DNA from: an uncultured Ruminococcus sp.
Lineage (GTDB): Bacteria; Bacillota; Clostridia; Oscillospirales; Ruminococcaceae
Length of the DNA stretch: 63,432 bases
Assembly: GCA_947627445.1 (NCBI GenBank)
Contig: CANQWA010000013.1
Location: 1 to 63,432, forward strand
Direction: 5' to 3'
The notes below the pieces were generated by a model, which did no database searches, was not told the origin of the DNA, and saw only the letters and a list, made by a program, of their open reading frames with translations. Positions 16,066 to 25,046 of the stretch are shown in pieces; position 1 is the first letter of the stretch, and each line of letters starts with the position of its first letter. Both the position numbers and the translations under genes were made by a program.

Positions 16066-18168
16066 ATGAAACGTCATTGGTTCCAAAAAGCTTGCGGGGC
16101 TTTTTTTGCATTTTCCGCCCTGTTTCTGATACTTCCGATCACGGGAACCGCTGCCGAAGAAGCCAGCTTCTCCGCCGAAGAACTGGCATATATCGAGACA
16201 TGTCCGCCTCTGAAGGTGGGATACGTCCAGGACCGCAAGCCGGTTTCTTTCAAAGGAGACAACGGAGAACTGGCTGGCATCTCCAGAAAAATCTTTGATC
16301 GCATCTCTGAGATCAGCGGTTTACAGTTCGATTATGTAGAGCTTCCCGATGGTTCTATTACCTATGATTATCTGCTGGGAGAAGGCTTTGATTTTGTCAC
16401 CAGTGTGGAATACAACGAGGAAAACCAGAACGCCAAGGGCATTCTCATCAGCGATCCGTATCTGTCCAGCCGAAAGGTGATCGTGGCAAAGGATGACTTT
16501 CAGTTTGACATGGATGCCCATTGTAAAGTGGCGATCTCCACCGGCTCTCAGACGATCAAAAAAGTCATTTCCGCCTATTATCCCAATTTTGAGTTTGTGG
16601 ACTATCCTTCTACACAGGACTGCTTTGACGCCGTGCATCGGGGAGAAACGGACCTTTTGATCCAAAATCAGTATGTGGTAGAATACTGGCTGTATAAACC
16701 CAGATATGACGATCTCAAGGCGATTCCCATTGTCGAGCTGGATGACCGCCTCTGTTTTTCTGCGGTGACGCCGCTGGAGAAGGAGGAAACCGAGATTCAG
16801 CAGGAAAAGGCAATGCAGATCTCCATTATCAATAAATCCATTGCCCAGATGTCTGATGGAGAAGTGGCGGGCTTTGTCATCACTTCCAATATGGAAAATA
16901 TGTATCACTTTACCACCGCCGATCTGCTGTATCAGTACCGCTATACGCTGATTGCCTTAGGCATCGCTGTCATTCTCATCTGCGTGCTGCTGTACGTCAT
17001 TTTTCAGTTTCGCATTCGCTCGATCCACGACCGTGCAGATGCTAGAGCAAAGGGTGAATTTCTCTCTGCCATGAGCCATGAGCTCCGCACGCCCCTGAAC
17101 GGATTGGTGGGCTTGAATCAGATGATGTGCAATCACCTGGACGATCCGAAAAAGCTGTCCGGTTATCTGCAGCAGTCGTCCTCTGTGACGGAATATCTGC
17201 TTTTACTGGTGAATAACATTCTGGACATGTCCAGAGTTCAGGATCACAAGATGCATCTGGCACAAAATCCAGTAGACATTGCCGCACTTGTGGCAGAAAC
17301 GGAAGAAGCACAAAGACCCGGCATGGCGGAAAAACAGATCCAGTTTGAGGTACATGCCGATCTTCCGCATCCGGTAATTCTGGGAGACAATATACGCATC
17401 CGGCAGATCTTGTCCAATATGCTGGACAATGCCAGAAAATATACGCAGGCAGGAGGAGCGGTCACCGTGATTCTTCGACAGACAAAGGTGGGCGCTTCGG
17501 AGATACAGACGGTTGTGGATGTCAAGGACAACGGCAGAGGCATCAGTGAAGAGTTTCAGAAAAAGATATTCGACCCCTTTACACGAGAACAAGACTCCAT
17601 CTCCCTGGGGAATCAGGGAACGGGACTTGGTATGGCGATCTGCTCGATGCTGGCAAGGAGCATGAATGGCAGCATGAGCGTGAAAAGCAAGATGGGCGTA
17701 GGGAGTTGTTTTACCTTTGCGTTTACGGCAGCGGAAGCAGTGCCTCCCGCAGAAGCGCCTGCTGCAGAAGAACAAGAACATGCAGTTTCCACCGATGAAA
17801 AGCCCCGGATTCTCATTGCGGAGGACAACGAACTGAACGCCATGATCGTGACAGAGATGCTGACAGAAGCCGGCTTTGAGACAGTGCTTGCCACAAACGG
17901 AAAACAAGTAACAGAGATATTTGAAGCCTCTGCCCCCGGGGAATTCGGCGTCATCCTCATGGATGTTCTGATGCCGGAAATGAATGGCTTTGAGGCGGCA
18001 AAAGCCATCCGTGCTTTGGACCGGCCGGATGCAGACCAGGTGAAGATTATCGCTTGTACAGCGAATGCCTTACAGGAGGACCGGGACAAAGCGTTGGAAA
18101 GCGGCATGGATGATTTTATGGCAAAGCCTCTGGACTTTCCGGTGCTTCTGGAAAAACTGACACCATAA
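16066..18168 (+). CDS. Hybrid sensor histidine kinase with periplasmic-binding-type sensor
   Basis: 700 residues. The ATG at 16066 has AAGGTGA upstream and opens a signal peptide (MKRHWFQKACGAFFAFSALF). Residues ~35-280 form an extracellular SBP_bac_3-like ligand-binding domain. A membrane helix lies at ~300-325. HisKA has the phospho-His in AMSHELRTPLNG. HATPase has N-box NARKYT, G1 VKDNGRGIS and G2 GTGLGMAI. The C-terminal receiver carries its Asp in VILMDVLMPEMNG. The layout resembles EvgS/BvgS-type sensors, without the Hpt domain. The ligand may be a small solute such as an amino acid. No response-regulator gene is adjacent. Its mRNA is bracketed by hairpin repeats B and C. Confidence 0.92.
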   Translation: MKRHWFQKACGAFFAFSALFLILPITGTAAEEASFSAEELAYIETCPPLKVGYVQDRKPVSFKGDNGELAGISRKIFDRISEISGLQFDYVELPDGSITYDYLLGEGFDFVTSVEYNEENQNAKGILISDPYLSSRKVIVAKDDFQFDMDAHCKVAISTGSQTIKKVISAYYPNFEFVDYPSTQDCFDAVHRGETDLLIQNQYVVEYWLYKPRYDDLKAIPIVELDDRLCFSAVTPLEKEETEIQQEKAMQISIINKSIAQMSDGEVAGFVITSNMENMYHFTTADLLYQYRYTLIALGIAVILICVLLYVIFQFRIRSIHDRADARAKGEFLSAMSHELRTPLNGLVGLNQMMCNHLDDPKKLSGYLQQSSSVTEYLLLLVNNILDMSRVQDHKMHLAQNPVDIAALVAETEEAQRPGMAEKQIQFEVHADLPHPVILGDNIRIRQILSNMLDNARKYTQAGGAVTVILRQTKVGASEIQTVVDVKDNGRGISEEFQKKIFDPFTREQDSISLGNQGTGLGMAICSMLARSMNGSMSVKSKMGVGSCFTFAFTAAEAVPPAEAPAAEEQEHAVSTDEKPRILIAEDNELNAMIVTEMLTEAGFETVLATNGKQVTEIFEASAPGEFGVILMDVLMPEMNGFEAAKAIRALDRPDADQVKIIACTANALQEDRDKALESGMDDFMAKPLDFPVLLEKLTP

Positions 18169-18203
18169 AGGCAAACCCGCACCATCTTTGTGCGGATTTG
18201 CCT
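18169..18203 (+). repeat. Short hairpin repeat, family AGGCAAACCCGCAC (copy C)
   Basis: A 35-bp hairpin beginning at the base after the kinase stop codon (TAA then AGGCAAACC), in the sense orientation. One base of the right arm differs (GTGCGGATTTGCCT). Confidence 0.9.
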
Positions 18204-18208
18204 AAAAC

Positions 18209-18257
18209 GAAAAAACCACGTGATATCGGAATGCACCGATATGACGTGGTTTTCTTT
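18209..18257. terminator. Bidirectional terminator between kinase gene and thiC
   Basis: An 18-bp stem with one mismatch (AAAACCACGTGATATCGG/CCGATATGACGTGGTTTT) and T-rich flanks on both strands. It serves the convergent histidine kinase and thiamine operons. Confidence 0.88.
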
Positions 18258-18334
18258 CTGCCTTCTCGTCTGATACGAATCCTCTTCATTCCAATAGAAC
18301 ATCGGATTTTGGAGGAGTAATGTCAGAACCATTC

Positions 18335-19639
18335 TTACAGAATATCAATATACTCTCCATTCAAAGCCTTGTTCATACTCCGGACTGCACAGAACTTTCC
18401 GCACATGGAACAAGTATCTTCATGCTCTGGCTTTCGGTTATCCCGGATCCCCTTTGCCGTTTCCGGATCTATGGCGCATTCCCATTGCTTTTCCCAGTCA
18501 AAGGTTCTTCTGGCGTCTGCCATGGCGTCGTCCAGATCTCTTGCATGGGGGATGTGCTTGGCAATATCCGCTGCATGTGCTGCGATCTTCGATGCGATGA
18601 TGCCCTGCTTGACATCTTCTACATTGGGCAGTGCCAGATGTTCTGCCGGTGTGACATAGCAGAGAAAGGCTGCTCCTGCGGAAGCCGCCACTGCACCGCC
18701 GATGGCAGAGGTGATATGATCATATCCCGGTGCAATGTCCGTCACAAGAGGTCCCAGGACATAGAAGGGCGCACCCATGCAGATGGTTTGCTGCAATTTC
18801 ATGTTGGCTTCAATCTGATCCAGCGGCATATGCCCCGGTCCCTCCACCATCACCTGTACATCCTTTTCCCAGGCACGTTTTGTCAGCTCGCCCAGCCGTA
18901 CCAGTTCCTCGATCTGGCAGACATCGCTGGCATCTGCCAGACAGCCGGGACGGCAGGCGTCTCCCAGAGAAATGGTTACGTCATATTCTCTGCAAATGTC
19001 CAGAATCTCATCATAGTATTCATAGAAGGGATTTTCCTCTCCCGTCATGCTCATCCAGGCAAAAATAAGAGAGCCGCCCCGGGAGACAAGGTTCATTTTC
19101 CGCTTGTGCTTCTGAATCTGTTCCATGGTCTTGCGTGTGATACCGCAGTGGAGTGTGACAAAATCCACGCCGTCCTCCGCATGGAGACGAACCACATCAA
19201 TAAAATCCTTGGCTGTCAGTGTCGCCAGATCTCTCTGGTAGTGGATCACGCTGTCATATACCGGAACGGTACCGATCATGGCAGGGCATTTCTCCACCAG
19301 CTTTTTCCGGAAGGGCTGGGTGTTGCCATGGGAGGACAAATCCATAATGGCTTCTGCCCCCATATGTACAGCAGCCATGACCTTCTGCATTTCAATGTCA
19401 TAGTCCTTGCAATCCTTGGAAACCCCCAGATTCACATTGATCTTGGTGCGCAGCATAGAGCCGACGCCGTTGGGATGAATGGATTTGTGCAGCTTGTTGG
19501 CACAGATAGCGACCTGTCCCTTTTCCACAAGTTTCCGAATCTCTTCCTCGGTGCGGTATTCCTTTGCCGCAACCGCTTTCATTTCAGGGGTGATAATGCC
19601 CTGTCTTGCGGCATCCATTTGCGTGGTATAATTTCTCAT
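18335..19639 (-). CDS. thiC: Phosphomethylpyrimidine synthase
   Basis: 434 residues. It converts 5-aminoimidazole ribotide to HMP phosphate, a radical-SAM reaction in thiamine synthesis. Family segments: [52 protein letters not shown] and the C-terminal cluster motif [11 protein letters not shown] (C-x2-C-x4-C). It is the short form without the N-terminal extension of many proteobacterial enzymes. RBS AAAGGA precedes the ATG. It is the last gene of the thi operon, 42 bp after thiD. Confidence 0.96.
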   Translation of the reverse strand: MRNYTTQMDAARQGIITPEMKAVAAKEYRTEEEIRKLVEKGQVAICANKLHKSIHPNGVGSMLRTKINVNLGVSKDCKDYDIEMQKVMAAVHMGAEAIMDLSSHGNTQPFRKKLVEKCPAMIGTVPVYDSVIHYQRDLATLTAKDFIDVVRLHAEDGVDFVTLHCGITRKTMEQIQKHKRKMNLVSRGGSLIFAWMSMTGEENPFYEYYDEILDICREYDVTISLGDACRPGCLADASDVCQIEELVRLGELTKRAWEKDVQVMVEGPGHMPLDQIEANMKLQQTICMGAPFYVLGPLVTDIAPGYDHITSAIGGAVAASAGAAFLCYVTPAEHLALPNVEDVKQGIIASKIAAHAADIAKHIPHARDLDDAMADARRTFDWEKQWECAIDPETAKGIRDNRKPEHEDTCSMCGKFCAVRSMNKALNGEYIDIL

Positions 19640-19681
19640 GATCTTGATTCCTTTCCGATGTATCTCAGAACGAACTTGTTC

Positions 19682-20476
19682 TCAGGCAAAATTGCTGCTG
19701 AGATCGAATGTATGTTGAATGGGACCTGAGCCCTTTCCCAGATTCAGCTGTGCTTTTAGAGCACCGGTGACATAGGCTTTGGCTCTTTTCACGGCTTCTG
19801 CCAGCGAAAAGCCTTTGGCGAGATTGGATGCCATGGCACTGGAAAGTGTACATCCTGTGCCATGGGTATTGGGGTTGTCGATCCGCTCCCTCTCCAGCCA
19901 ATGATAGCTGCCGTCTGCAACGAAAAGATCACTGGCATCTTTTGTACGGTGCCCGCCTTTCAGGTAGACGGCACAGCCGTATTTCTGGTGGATCTGTTTT
20001 GCCGCTGTCAGCATGTCGTGCCTGTGGAGAATGGCCATATCTGACAAAATCTCAGCTTCCGGGATATTCGGGGTCACAAGTTCTGCCATAGGGAAAATCG
20101 CAGCGGTCAAAGCCTCCACCGCATCGGTTTTCATCAATCTCGAACCGCTTGTGGCGACCATCACAGGATCGACTACGATATGCCTTGCTTGATAATGTCG
20201 CAGCCGGTCCGCAATCACCCGGATCAACTCGCCGGAGGAAACCATGCCGATCTTCACCGCATCAGGAAAAATGTCCTCAAAAACGGCGTTCAGCTGCTGC
20301 GCCAGAAATGCCGGTGTGACCTCCAGGATTCCTGTGATGCCAGCGGTATTCTGAGCGGTCAGCGCCGTGACAGCCGTCATGGCATACACGCCGTGCATGG
20401 TCATGGTTTTGATATCTGCCTGAATGCCTGCGCCTCCACAGGAATCGCTGCCGGCAATGGACAATGCGGTTTTCAT
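19682..20476 (-). CDS. thiD: HMP / HMP-phosphate kinase
   Basis: 264 residues of the ribokinase-like family. It phosphorylates hydroxymethylpyrimidine and its phosphate for thiamine synthesis. Seen: the N-terminal IAGSDSCGGAGIQADIKT, VDPVMVATSGSRL, TPNIPEAEIL and the anion-hole/catalytic THGTGCTLSSAMA with the base Asp region. The start overlaps the thiE stop (TGATG). The stop codon is followed by a copy of the GAACAAGTTC palindrome. Confidence 0.95.
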   Translation of the reverse strand: MKTALSIAGSDSCGGAGIQADIKTMTMHGVYAMTAVTALTAQNTAGITGILEVTPAFLAQQLNAVFEDIFPDAVKIGMVSSGELIRVIADRLRHYQARHIVVDPVMVATSGSRLMKTDAVEALTAAIFPMAELVTPNIPEAEILSDMAILHRHDMLTAAKQIHQKYGCAVYLKGGHRTKDASDLFVADGSYHWLERERIDNPNTHGTGCTLSSAMASNLAKGFSLAEAVKRAKAYVTGALKAQLNLGKGSGPIQHTFDLSSNFA

Positions 20477-21111
20477 CAGAGGATCTCCTTTGCTTGTTTT
20501 TTCAGCCGAGCTGAAGCTGCTTCAATATCCGGGGCGGCAAAAATCGCCGATAACACAGCAACGCCTTGTATACCGCAGCCTTTCAGTTCGGGCATATTCT
20601 CCGGACAGATACCCCCGATGCCCACCGCCGGGATGGAAACAGAGGCGCATATGGCTTGCAGTTGTTCTCTTGTGATGCGGATGGCTTCCGGCTTGGTAGG
20701 GGACGGAAATATGGCACCCACCCCCAGGTAATCTGCACCGGCTTGCTCCGCTGCCTGCGCCTGAGCAATGGTTTTTGCCGTTGCACCGATGATAAAATCG
20801 CTGCCGGCTCGTCTGCGGATTTCGGCAACCGGTGTGTCCTCTATGCCGACATGTACCCCGTCTGCGCCGCTTTTCAGAGCAGCTTCTACATGGTCGTTGA
20901 TGATCAGGGGAACATGATACCGGCGGCAGAGTGTTTGGATCTCACCGGCTTCCCGGATCAGTTCTTCTTGGCTGAGGTGTTTTTCCCGGAGCTGCACCAT
21001 GGTCACGCCGCCTTTCAGGGCATCCTCAACCTGCTGCAATCGTGTCCGGTCATTTGTCCCGCTCCGGTCGGTGACGGCGTATAGCAGCAGCATGTCTTTC
21101 TGAAATTTCAA
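20476..21111 (-). CDS. thiE: Thiamine-phosphate synthase
   Basis: 211 residues. It joins HMP diphosphate and thiazole phosphate to thiamine monophosphate. Typical segments: TMVQLREKHLS, LIINDHVEAALKSGADGVHVG, the pyrophosphate-binding and thiazole-binding patterns GATAKT and GVGAIFPSPTKP, and AVGIGGI. The start is read as TTG at 21111, which has GGGGGAG at suitable distance and overlaps the tenI stop; an ATG at 21093 is an alternative. It is part of the continuous thi operon. Confidence 0.93.
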   Translation of the reverse strand: MKFQKDMLLLYAVTDRSGTNDRTRLQQVEDALKGGVTMVQLREKHLSQEELIREAGEIQTLCRRYHVPLIINDHVEAALKSGADGVHVGIEDTPVAEIRRRAGSDFIIGATAKTIAQAQAAEQAGADYLGVGAIFPSPTKPEAIRITREQLQAICASVSIPAVGIGGICPENMPELKGCGIQGVAVLSAIFAAPDIEAASARLKKQAKEIL

Positions 21112-21713
21112 ATTTTACTCCCCCTCTGTAGCTCTGCCAAATATTCCTGTACATTTTCACAAGTCATTGCGCCGCTCATGATACAGACGCCTGCTGCACC
21201 GGCTTGCCGGACTTCCGATATTTTATCCCTGTTGATTCCACCGATGGCATACACCGGAATTGGAATACTGCCGCAGACTTTTTTCAGAAATGCCGCGCCT
21301 CGTCCGGGAAGTCCTTTTTTACAATCTGTGTCGAATATATGCCCGGCGGTGATGTAGGTGCAGCCCAGCCGCCAGGCTTCTGCTGCTTCCTCTGAGGAAT
21401 GGCAGGACGCACCCAGTACGGAAAAGATTGCCCGGTCCGCCGGGGAGATTTTCCGGAGCGTCTGCATGGGCAAGTGCAAAGCGGAGCCGTTCAGCGCTTT
21501 TGCTGCCGTGACAAAGCCGTGAAGGATGCAGAGAACATTCTCCTTCCGGCAGATTGCCTGTACTTCCTCCGCCAGCTTTTTGTACGCCTGTTCCGGCAGA
21601 TCCTTTTCCCGGAGAATGATTGCTTTGGGTTTTGCAGCGGCGATCTTCTCTATGCGCACCAGAAAATTCTCTCGGCAAAGCTTTCGGTTTGTCACACATA
21701 GCAATTCACACAT
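21108..21713 (-). CDS. tenI: Thiazole tautomerase TenI-like protein
   Basis: 201 residues, a ThiE paralogue. Shared segments are KAIILREKDLPE, the ILHGF that replaces the IINDH of ThiE, LHLPMQTLRK, GASCHS and AIGGINRDKI. TenI-type proteins aromatise the thiazole tautomer made by ThiG. The ATG at 21713 overlaps the thiH stop by 8 bp and gives an MCELLCVTNR start; an ATG four codons upstream is possible. The His in CHS is the residue associated with tautomerase activity in TenI. A second ThiE is less likely, because the pyrophosphate-site residues differ. Confidence 0.8.
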   Translation of the reverse strand: MCELLCVTNRKLCRENFLVRIEKIAAAKPKAIILREKDLPEQAYKKLAEEVQAICRKENVLCILHGFVTAAKALNGSALHLPMQTLRKISPADRAIFSVLGASCHSSEEAAEAWRLGCTYITAGHIFDTDCKKGLPGRGAAFLKKVCGSIPIPVYAIGGINRDKISEVRQAGAAGVCIMSGAMTCENVQEYLAELQRGSKI

Positions 21714-22959
21714 AGAGATAATCATTCAGAACGGGTTGCAGACCTTCTCCGGCAATGTCCCGGTACATATTGTCCAGACTGCGGCTGTCATCAATCTCAA
21801 ACTGTTCGTCACCCTGAGCCCCGCCTGTCTCCTTTCCGCTGTATTTGCTTTCGTGATCGCCGATACCGGTGGAGACACCGGCGGAAATCTTGGTAGCAGC
21901 GATTTTGACGATGCCGTTGCGGAACTGTGCGCTTTCTCGGGAAGAAACCGTAATTCCTACAAAGGGGAGAAAGATACGGTAAGCACAGAGAATCTGGCAG
22001 AGCTGCTTTTCGTGAACATCTGACGGATGAATCTTTTCGTTGTTCCGAATGGGGCGAAGTCTGGGGCAAGACAGAGACATTTCTGCATGGGGGTATTTCC
22101 GCTGGAGATAGTACACATGCAGCGCACTTGCAAGAGCATCTTTGCGGAAATCTGCCAGTCCCAGCAGAGCCGAAAACGCCACACCCCGCATACCGCCCAT
22201 CAGCGCACGTTCCTGTGCGTCGAACCGATAGGGGAAAACACGCTTGTGTCCCAGCAGATGCAGGGTTTCGTACTTGTCAGGATCGTAGGTCTCCTGGAAC
22301 ACCGTGACATAATCTGCACCGCATTCGTGGAGATAGCGGTATTCCTCTGTGTTCACCGGATAGATTTCCAGTCCCACCATGCGGAAATACTTCCGTGCCA
22401 GCTTGCAGGCTTCTCCGATATACGAGACATCGCTCTGTCTCCGGCTTTCTCCTGTGAGAATCAGGATTTCTTCCATGCCGCTGTCTGCAATGACCTGCAT
22501 TTCGTGTTCGATTTGCTCCATGGTCAGCTTCATGCGTCTGATGTGGTTGTAGCAGTTAAAGCCGCAGTAGACGCAGTAATTTTCACAGTAATTGGCAATG
22601 TACAGAGGTGTGAACAGATACACGGTATTGCCGAAGTGCTTGCCGGTCTCCAGCCTGGCACGCTGTGCCATTTCTTCCAGAAAGGGTTCTGCTGCGGGAG
22701 ATAGAAGGGCTTTGAAGTCCTCGATGGAACAGGTGTCATGCGCCAGAGCAGCCTTGACATCTCTGGCAGTGTATCTGGTGCCGTCATAGGCGTTCATCTG
22801 CTCCATGACGCTGGAACGGATGTCCGATTCGATCTGCTCCATGCCTGGCAGATATGTCATAGGATCCTTCCGGCATGTGGGATCGGTTTCCAGCCGGTGT
22901 TTCTGCGCCAGTGCTGTCGGGGACAGGTGCCCGGAATCTACAAAAAACTGGTTTTTCAT
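21706..22959 (-). CDS. thiH: 2-iminoacetate synthase (tyrosine lyase)
   Basis: 417 residues, a radical SAM enzyme with CENYCVYCGF (C-x3-C-x2-C) near residue 95. It splits tyrosine to dehydroglycine and p-cresol, providing the anaerobic dehydroglycine for thiazole formation. It fits ThiH in length and in the segments ILILTGESRRQSDVSYI and VFQETYDPDKYE. ATG 22959 follows AAGGGGTG; the longer GTG start (22968) would include the ribosome binding site region. Presence of ThiH and not ThiO fits an obligate anaerobe. Confidence 0.95.
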   Translation of the reverse strand: MKNQFFVDSGHLSPTALAQKHRLETDPTCRKDPMTYLPGMEQIESDIRSSVMEQMNAYDGTRYTARDVKAALAHDTCSIEDFKALLSPAAEPFLEEMAQRARLETGKHFGNTVYLFTPLYIANYCENYCVYCGFNCYNHIRRMKLTMEQIEHEMQVIADSGMEEILILTGESRRQSDVSYIGEACKLARKYFRMVGLEIYPVNTEEYRYLHECGADYVTVFQETYDPDKYETLHLLGHKRVFPYRFDAQERALMGGMRGVAFSALLGLADFRKDALASALHVYYLQRKYPHAEMSLSCPRLRPIRNNEKIHPSDVHEKQLCQILCAYRIFLPFVGITVSSRESAQFRNGIVKIAATKISAGVSTGIGDHESKYSGKETGGAQGDEQFEIDDSRSLDNMYRDIAGEGLQPVLNDYLYV

Positions 22960-22971
22960 GCACAACACCCC

Positions 22972-23742
22972 TTAATCCCGGAGAAATCCTGTCAGAGGGT
23001 CGGAAGCAGACGCCCCTCTGGAAAGCACTCTGCCAAGCCCGGCGAGATACGCCTGCCGTCCGGCTTCGATGGCATGGCGGAAGGCAGATGCCATCCCAGG
23101 CAGATCGCCGGCGGTGGCAAGGGCAGTATTTGCCATAATGGCAGCTGCACCCATTTCCATGGCTTCACACGCCTGAGAGGGTCTGCCGATACCTGCGTCT
23201 ACAATAATGGGCAAGTCAATCTCATCAATGAGTATTTGTATGAACTCTTTCGTGGCAAGCCCCTTGTTAGAACCAATGGGAGAAGCCAATGGCATCACCG
23301 CTGCTGCCCCGGCATGCATCAGATCGCGGGCAGTGTTCAGATCGGGATACATGTAAGGCATGACCACAAAGCCTTCTTTGGCAAGGATTTCGGTGGCTTT
23401 GACGGTTTCGGGATTGTCCGGCAGGAGATACTTGGAATCCCGCATGATCTCGATCTTCACGAAATTACCGCAGCCCAGCTCACGGGCAAGTCTTGCAATG
23501 CGGACGGCTTCTTCGGCGTTTCTGGCACCGCTTGTGTTGGGAAGCAGGGTCACACCTTCGGGAATGTAGTCCAGAATATTTTCTTGTTCCTTGGTATTGG
23601 CACGGCGCACCGCCAGGGTGATGATCTCAGCGCCTGCGTATTTTACCGCTGCTTCAATGAGATGGAGGGAATACTTTCCTGAGCCCAGAATAAACCGGGA
23701 GTGAAATGCATGCCCGCCGATGATCAGTTTATCGTTGTCCAT
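22972..23742 (-). CDS. thiG: Thiazole synthase
   Basis: 256 residues, TIM barrel. It condenses deoxyxylulose phosphate, ThiS thiocarboxylate and dehydroglycine into thiazole phosphate. Seen: [12 protein letters not shown], the Lys of the Schiff base region [55 protein letters not shown] and [19 protein letters not shown]. The ATG at 23742 follows AAGGAGAAAA. Residues upstream in the open frame overlap thiF and are not coding for this protein. It ends 12 bp before thiH. Confidence 0.96.
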   Translation of the reverse strand: MDNDKLIIGGHAFHSRFILGSGKYSLHLIEAAVKYAGAEIITLAVRRANTKEQENILDYIPEGVTLLPNTSGARNAEEAVRIARLARELGCGNFVKIEIMRDSKYLLPDNPETVKATEILAKEGFVVMPYMYPDLNTARDLMHAGAAAVMPLASPIGSNKGLATKEFIQILIDEIDLPIIVDAGIGRPSQACEAMEMGAAAIMANTALATAGDLPGMASAFRHAIEAGRQAYLAGLGRVLSRGASASDPLTGFLRD

Positions 23743-23759
23743 TTGCGTTTTCTCCTTAT

Positions 23760-24395
23760 CTATATTTCTGTTTTGCCTGCAAGGATCCGCAGAACTGTCT
23801 GCGCCTGATGTGCTGCACAGAGCATCACCCGAGGAGCGACCAGCGATCCACAGTTTGCCACATCGCTGACCCCGTCGCCGCAAAGGTAAAAGTGATCGGT
23901 CACTTTTCGAGTGCGGATCGCATTGGGGCTGTTCATTCCTGCCATGCCAGAGGCAGCCACCAGAAATTTTTCCGGCATCGTTTCCAGAACGGTATTGGTC
24001 AGCATTGCTTTTGCTTCCGCCCGATCGAAGGCTTCACAAATGATGTGGGCATCTTTGAGAAGTGCTGCGGCATTGTCAGCGGTGATGCGGACGGTGTGTG
24101 TTTCCAGTTCCGTATAGGGTGCGATCTCCCGGAGATTTTCGGAAAGCGCATCCGTTTTCTCTTTGCCGATCTGAGAGGTTTTATATTGCTGCCGATGGAG
24201 ATTGGTGAGATCCACACGGTCAAAGTCGATCAGGATCAGCTTTCCCACGCCGGCACGAGCCAGAGCGACGGCGATATTCGAGCCAAGCCCACCCAAACCG
24301 CAAATTGCCACTGCCGCAGCGGAAAACCGACTTTGCAGCGCTTCGCCGTGGCGCTGTATCAGCGCTTTTGTCATTTCATCTTTTGTGGGGGTCAT
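23760..24395 (-). CDS. thiF: ThiS adenylyltransferase
   Basis: 211 residues of the E1/MoeB/ThiF family. The nucleotide-binding [32 protein letters not shown] and the Arg/Lys region QIGKEKTDA are clear. It adenylates the C-terminal Gly of ThiS. It is shorter than E. coli ThiF and lacks the CxxC zinc pairs, as in the Clostridial short form. ATG 24395 follows GGAGGAGG and overlaps the thiS end by a few bases. Confidence 0.92.
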   Translation of the reverse strand: MTPTKDEMTKALIQRHGEALQSRFSAAAVAICGLGGLGSNIAVALARAGVGKLILIDFDRVDLTNLHRQQYKTSQIGKEKTDALSENLREIAPYTELETHTVRITADNAAALLKDAHIICEAFDRAEAKAMLTNTVLETMPEKFLVAASGMAGMNSPNAIRTRKVTDHFYLCGDGVSDVANCGSLVAPRVMLCAAHQAQTVLRILAGKTEI

Positions 24396-24396
24396 C

Positions 24397-24591
24397 TCAG
24401 CCTCCTCCGACAAAGCTGACGATTTCTACACTGTCGCCGTCAGCAAGAACAGTTTCTCCATAGGCCGCCTTCGGAATAATCTCGCCATTGCACTCCACAG
24501 CCACACGGCAGGGATCAAAGCTTGTGTCTGCCAGAAATTCTGCGACAGTTTTTCCTGCGGCATCCAGACTTTCTCCGTTAATTTTTACCAT
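24397..24591 (-). CDS. thiS: Sulfur carrier protein ThiS
   Basis: 64 residues with ubiquitin-like fold, ending in SFVGGG, so that the di-Gly tail needed for adenylation and thiocarboxylation is present. The ATG at 24591 follows AGGAGGAAATGC. It is the first gene of the thi operon, directly after the TPP riboswitch and its terminator. Confidence 0.93.
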   Translation of the reverse strand: MVKINGESLDAAGKTVAEFLADTSFDPCRVAVECNGEIIPKAAYGETVLADGDSVEIVSFVGGG

Positions 24592-24608
24592 GCATTTCCT
24601 CCTATACA

Positions 24609-24641
24609 CAAAAAAAGGGAAGCGCCGATCTGGCTGCTTCC
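24609..24641 (-). terminator. Riboswitch-controlled terminator before thiS
   Basis: On the minus strand, GGGAAGC ... GCTTCCC followed by seven T, between the TPP aptamer and the thiS ribosome binding site. TPP binding would favour this terminator. Confidence 0.85.
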
Positions 24642-24744
24642 CGTGTTCCATCATACGGAACTTTCCTGCAAAACGCAAAATAGATGACGAGAAAATTTTC
24701 GCAGATCGTTGTATTTTGCAGGAGATTTCCGTATTCATATATGG

Positions 24745-24825
24745 TTCCCTACGTTGGCATTATCCAAATCAGGTCATCGGTCGAAGGTCATACCTTCCTC
24801 TCAGCCTGTTTACAAGCTCCCAACT
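24745..24825 (-). ncRNA. TPP (THI-box) riboswitch
   Basis: The minus strand carries the conserved THI elements in order: the GGGAGCTTG start, CTGAGAGG, the tract CCGATGACCTGATTTGGATA and ATGCCAACGTAGGGAA. It is followed by the terminator and thiS, so high TPP would shut off the whole thiSFGH-tenI-thiEDC operon. Confidence 0.96.
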
Positions 24826-24827
24826 AT

Positions 24828-24856
24828 ATTATACACGATTTTGGCAGGAAATGCAA
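24828..24856 (-). promoter_or_regulatory. Promoter of the thi operon
   Basis: On the minus strand, TTGCAT (24851-24856), 17-bp spacer, TATAAT (24828-24833), just upstream of the TPP aptamer. Confidence 0.8.
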
Positions 24857-24977
24857 GAGGGCGGAGAAAAATTTTCGCCGTGTCATGTCCCATCCATCAT
24901 CCCCCTTTTTCCAAGAGACGGCATCCGGTCTTGCACCCGAAAATTTTTGCGGATTCCAAAATGATTGGTTTTTCCTC

Positions 24978-25006
24978 TTGACACTGGGAAGCTTTTCCAT
25001 TATAAT
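24978..25006 (+). promoter_or_regulatory. Promoter of the TIM-barrel hydrolase gene
   Basis: TTGACA at 24978-24983, 17-bp spacer, TATAAT at 25001-25006; consensus quality. Confidence 0.85.
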
Positions 25007-25046
25007 AAAAGTACAACATCTTTTTCGGCAAAGGAGAAGAAAATTG

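Noticed and set aside
18320-19729. 469-codon plus-strand frame across thiC
   Set aside because: Antisense to the unmistakable thiC gene; no RBS and no domain.
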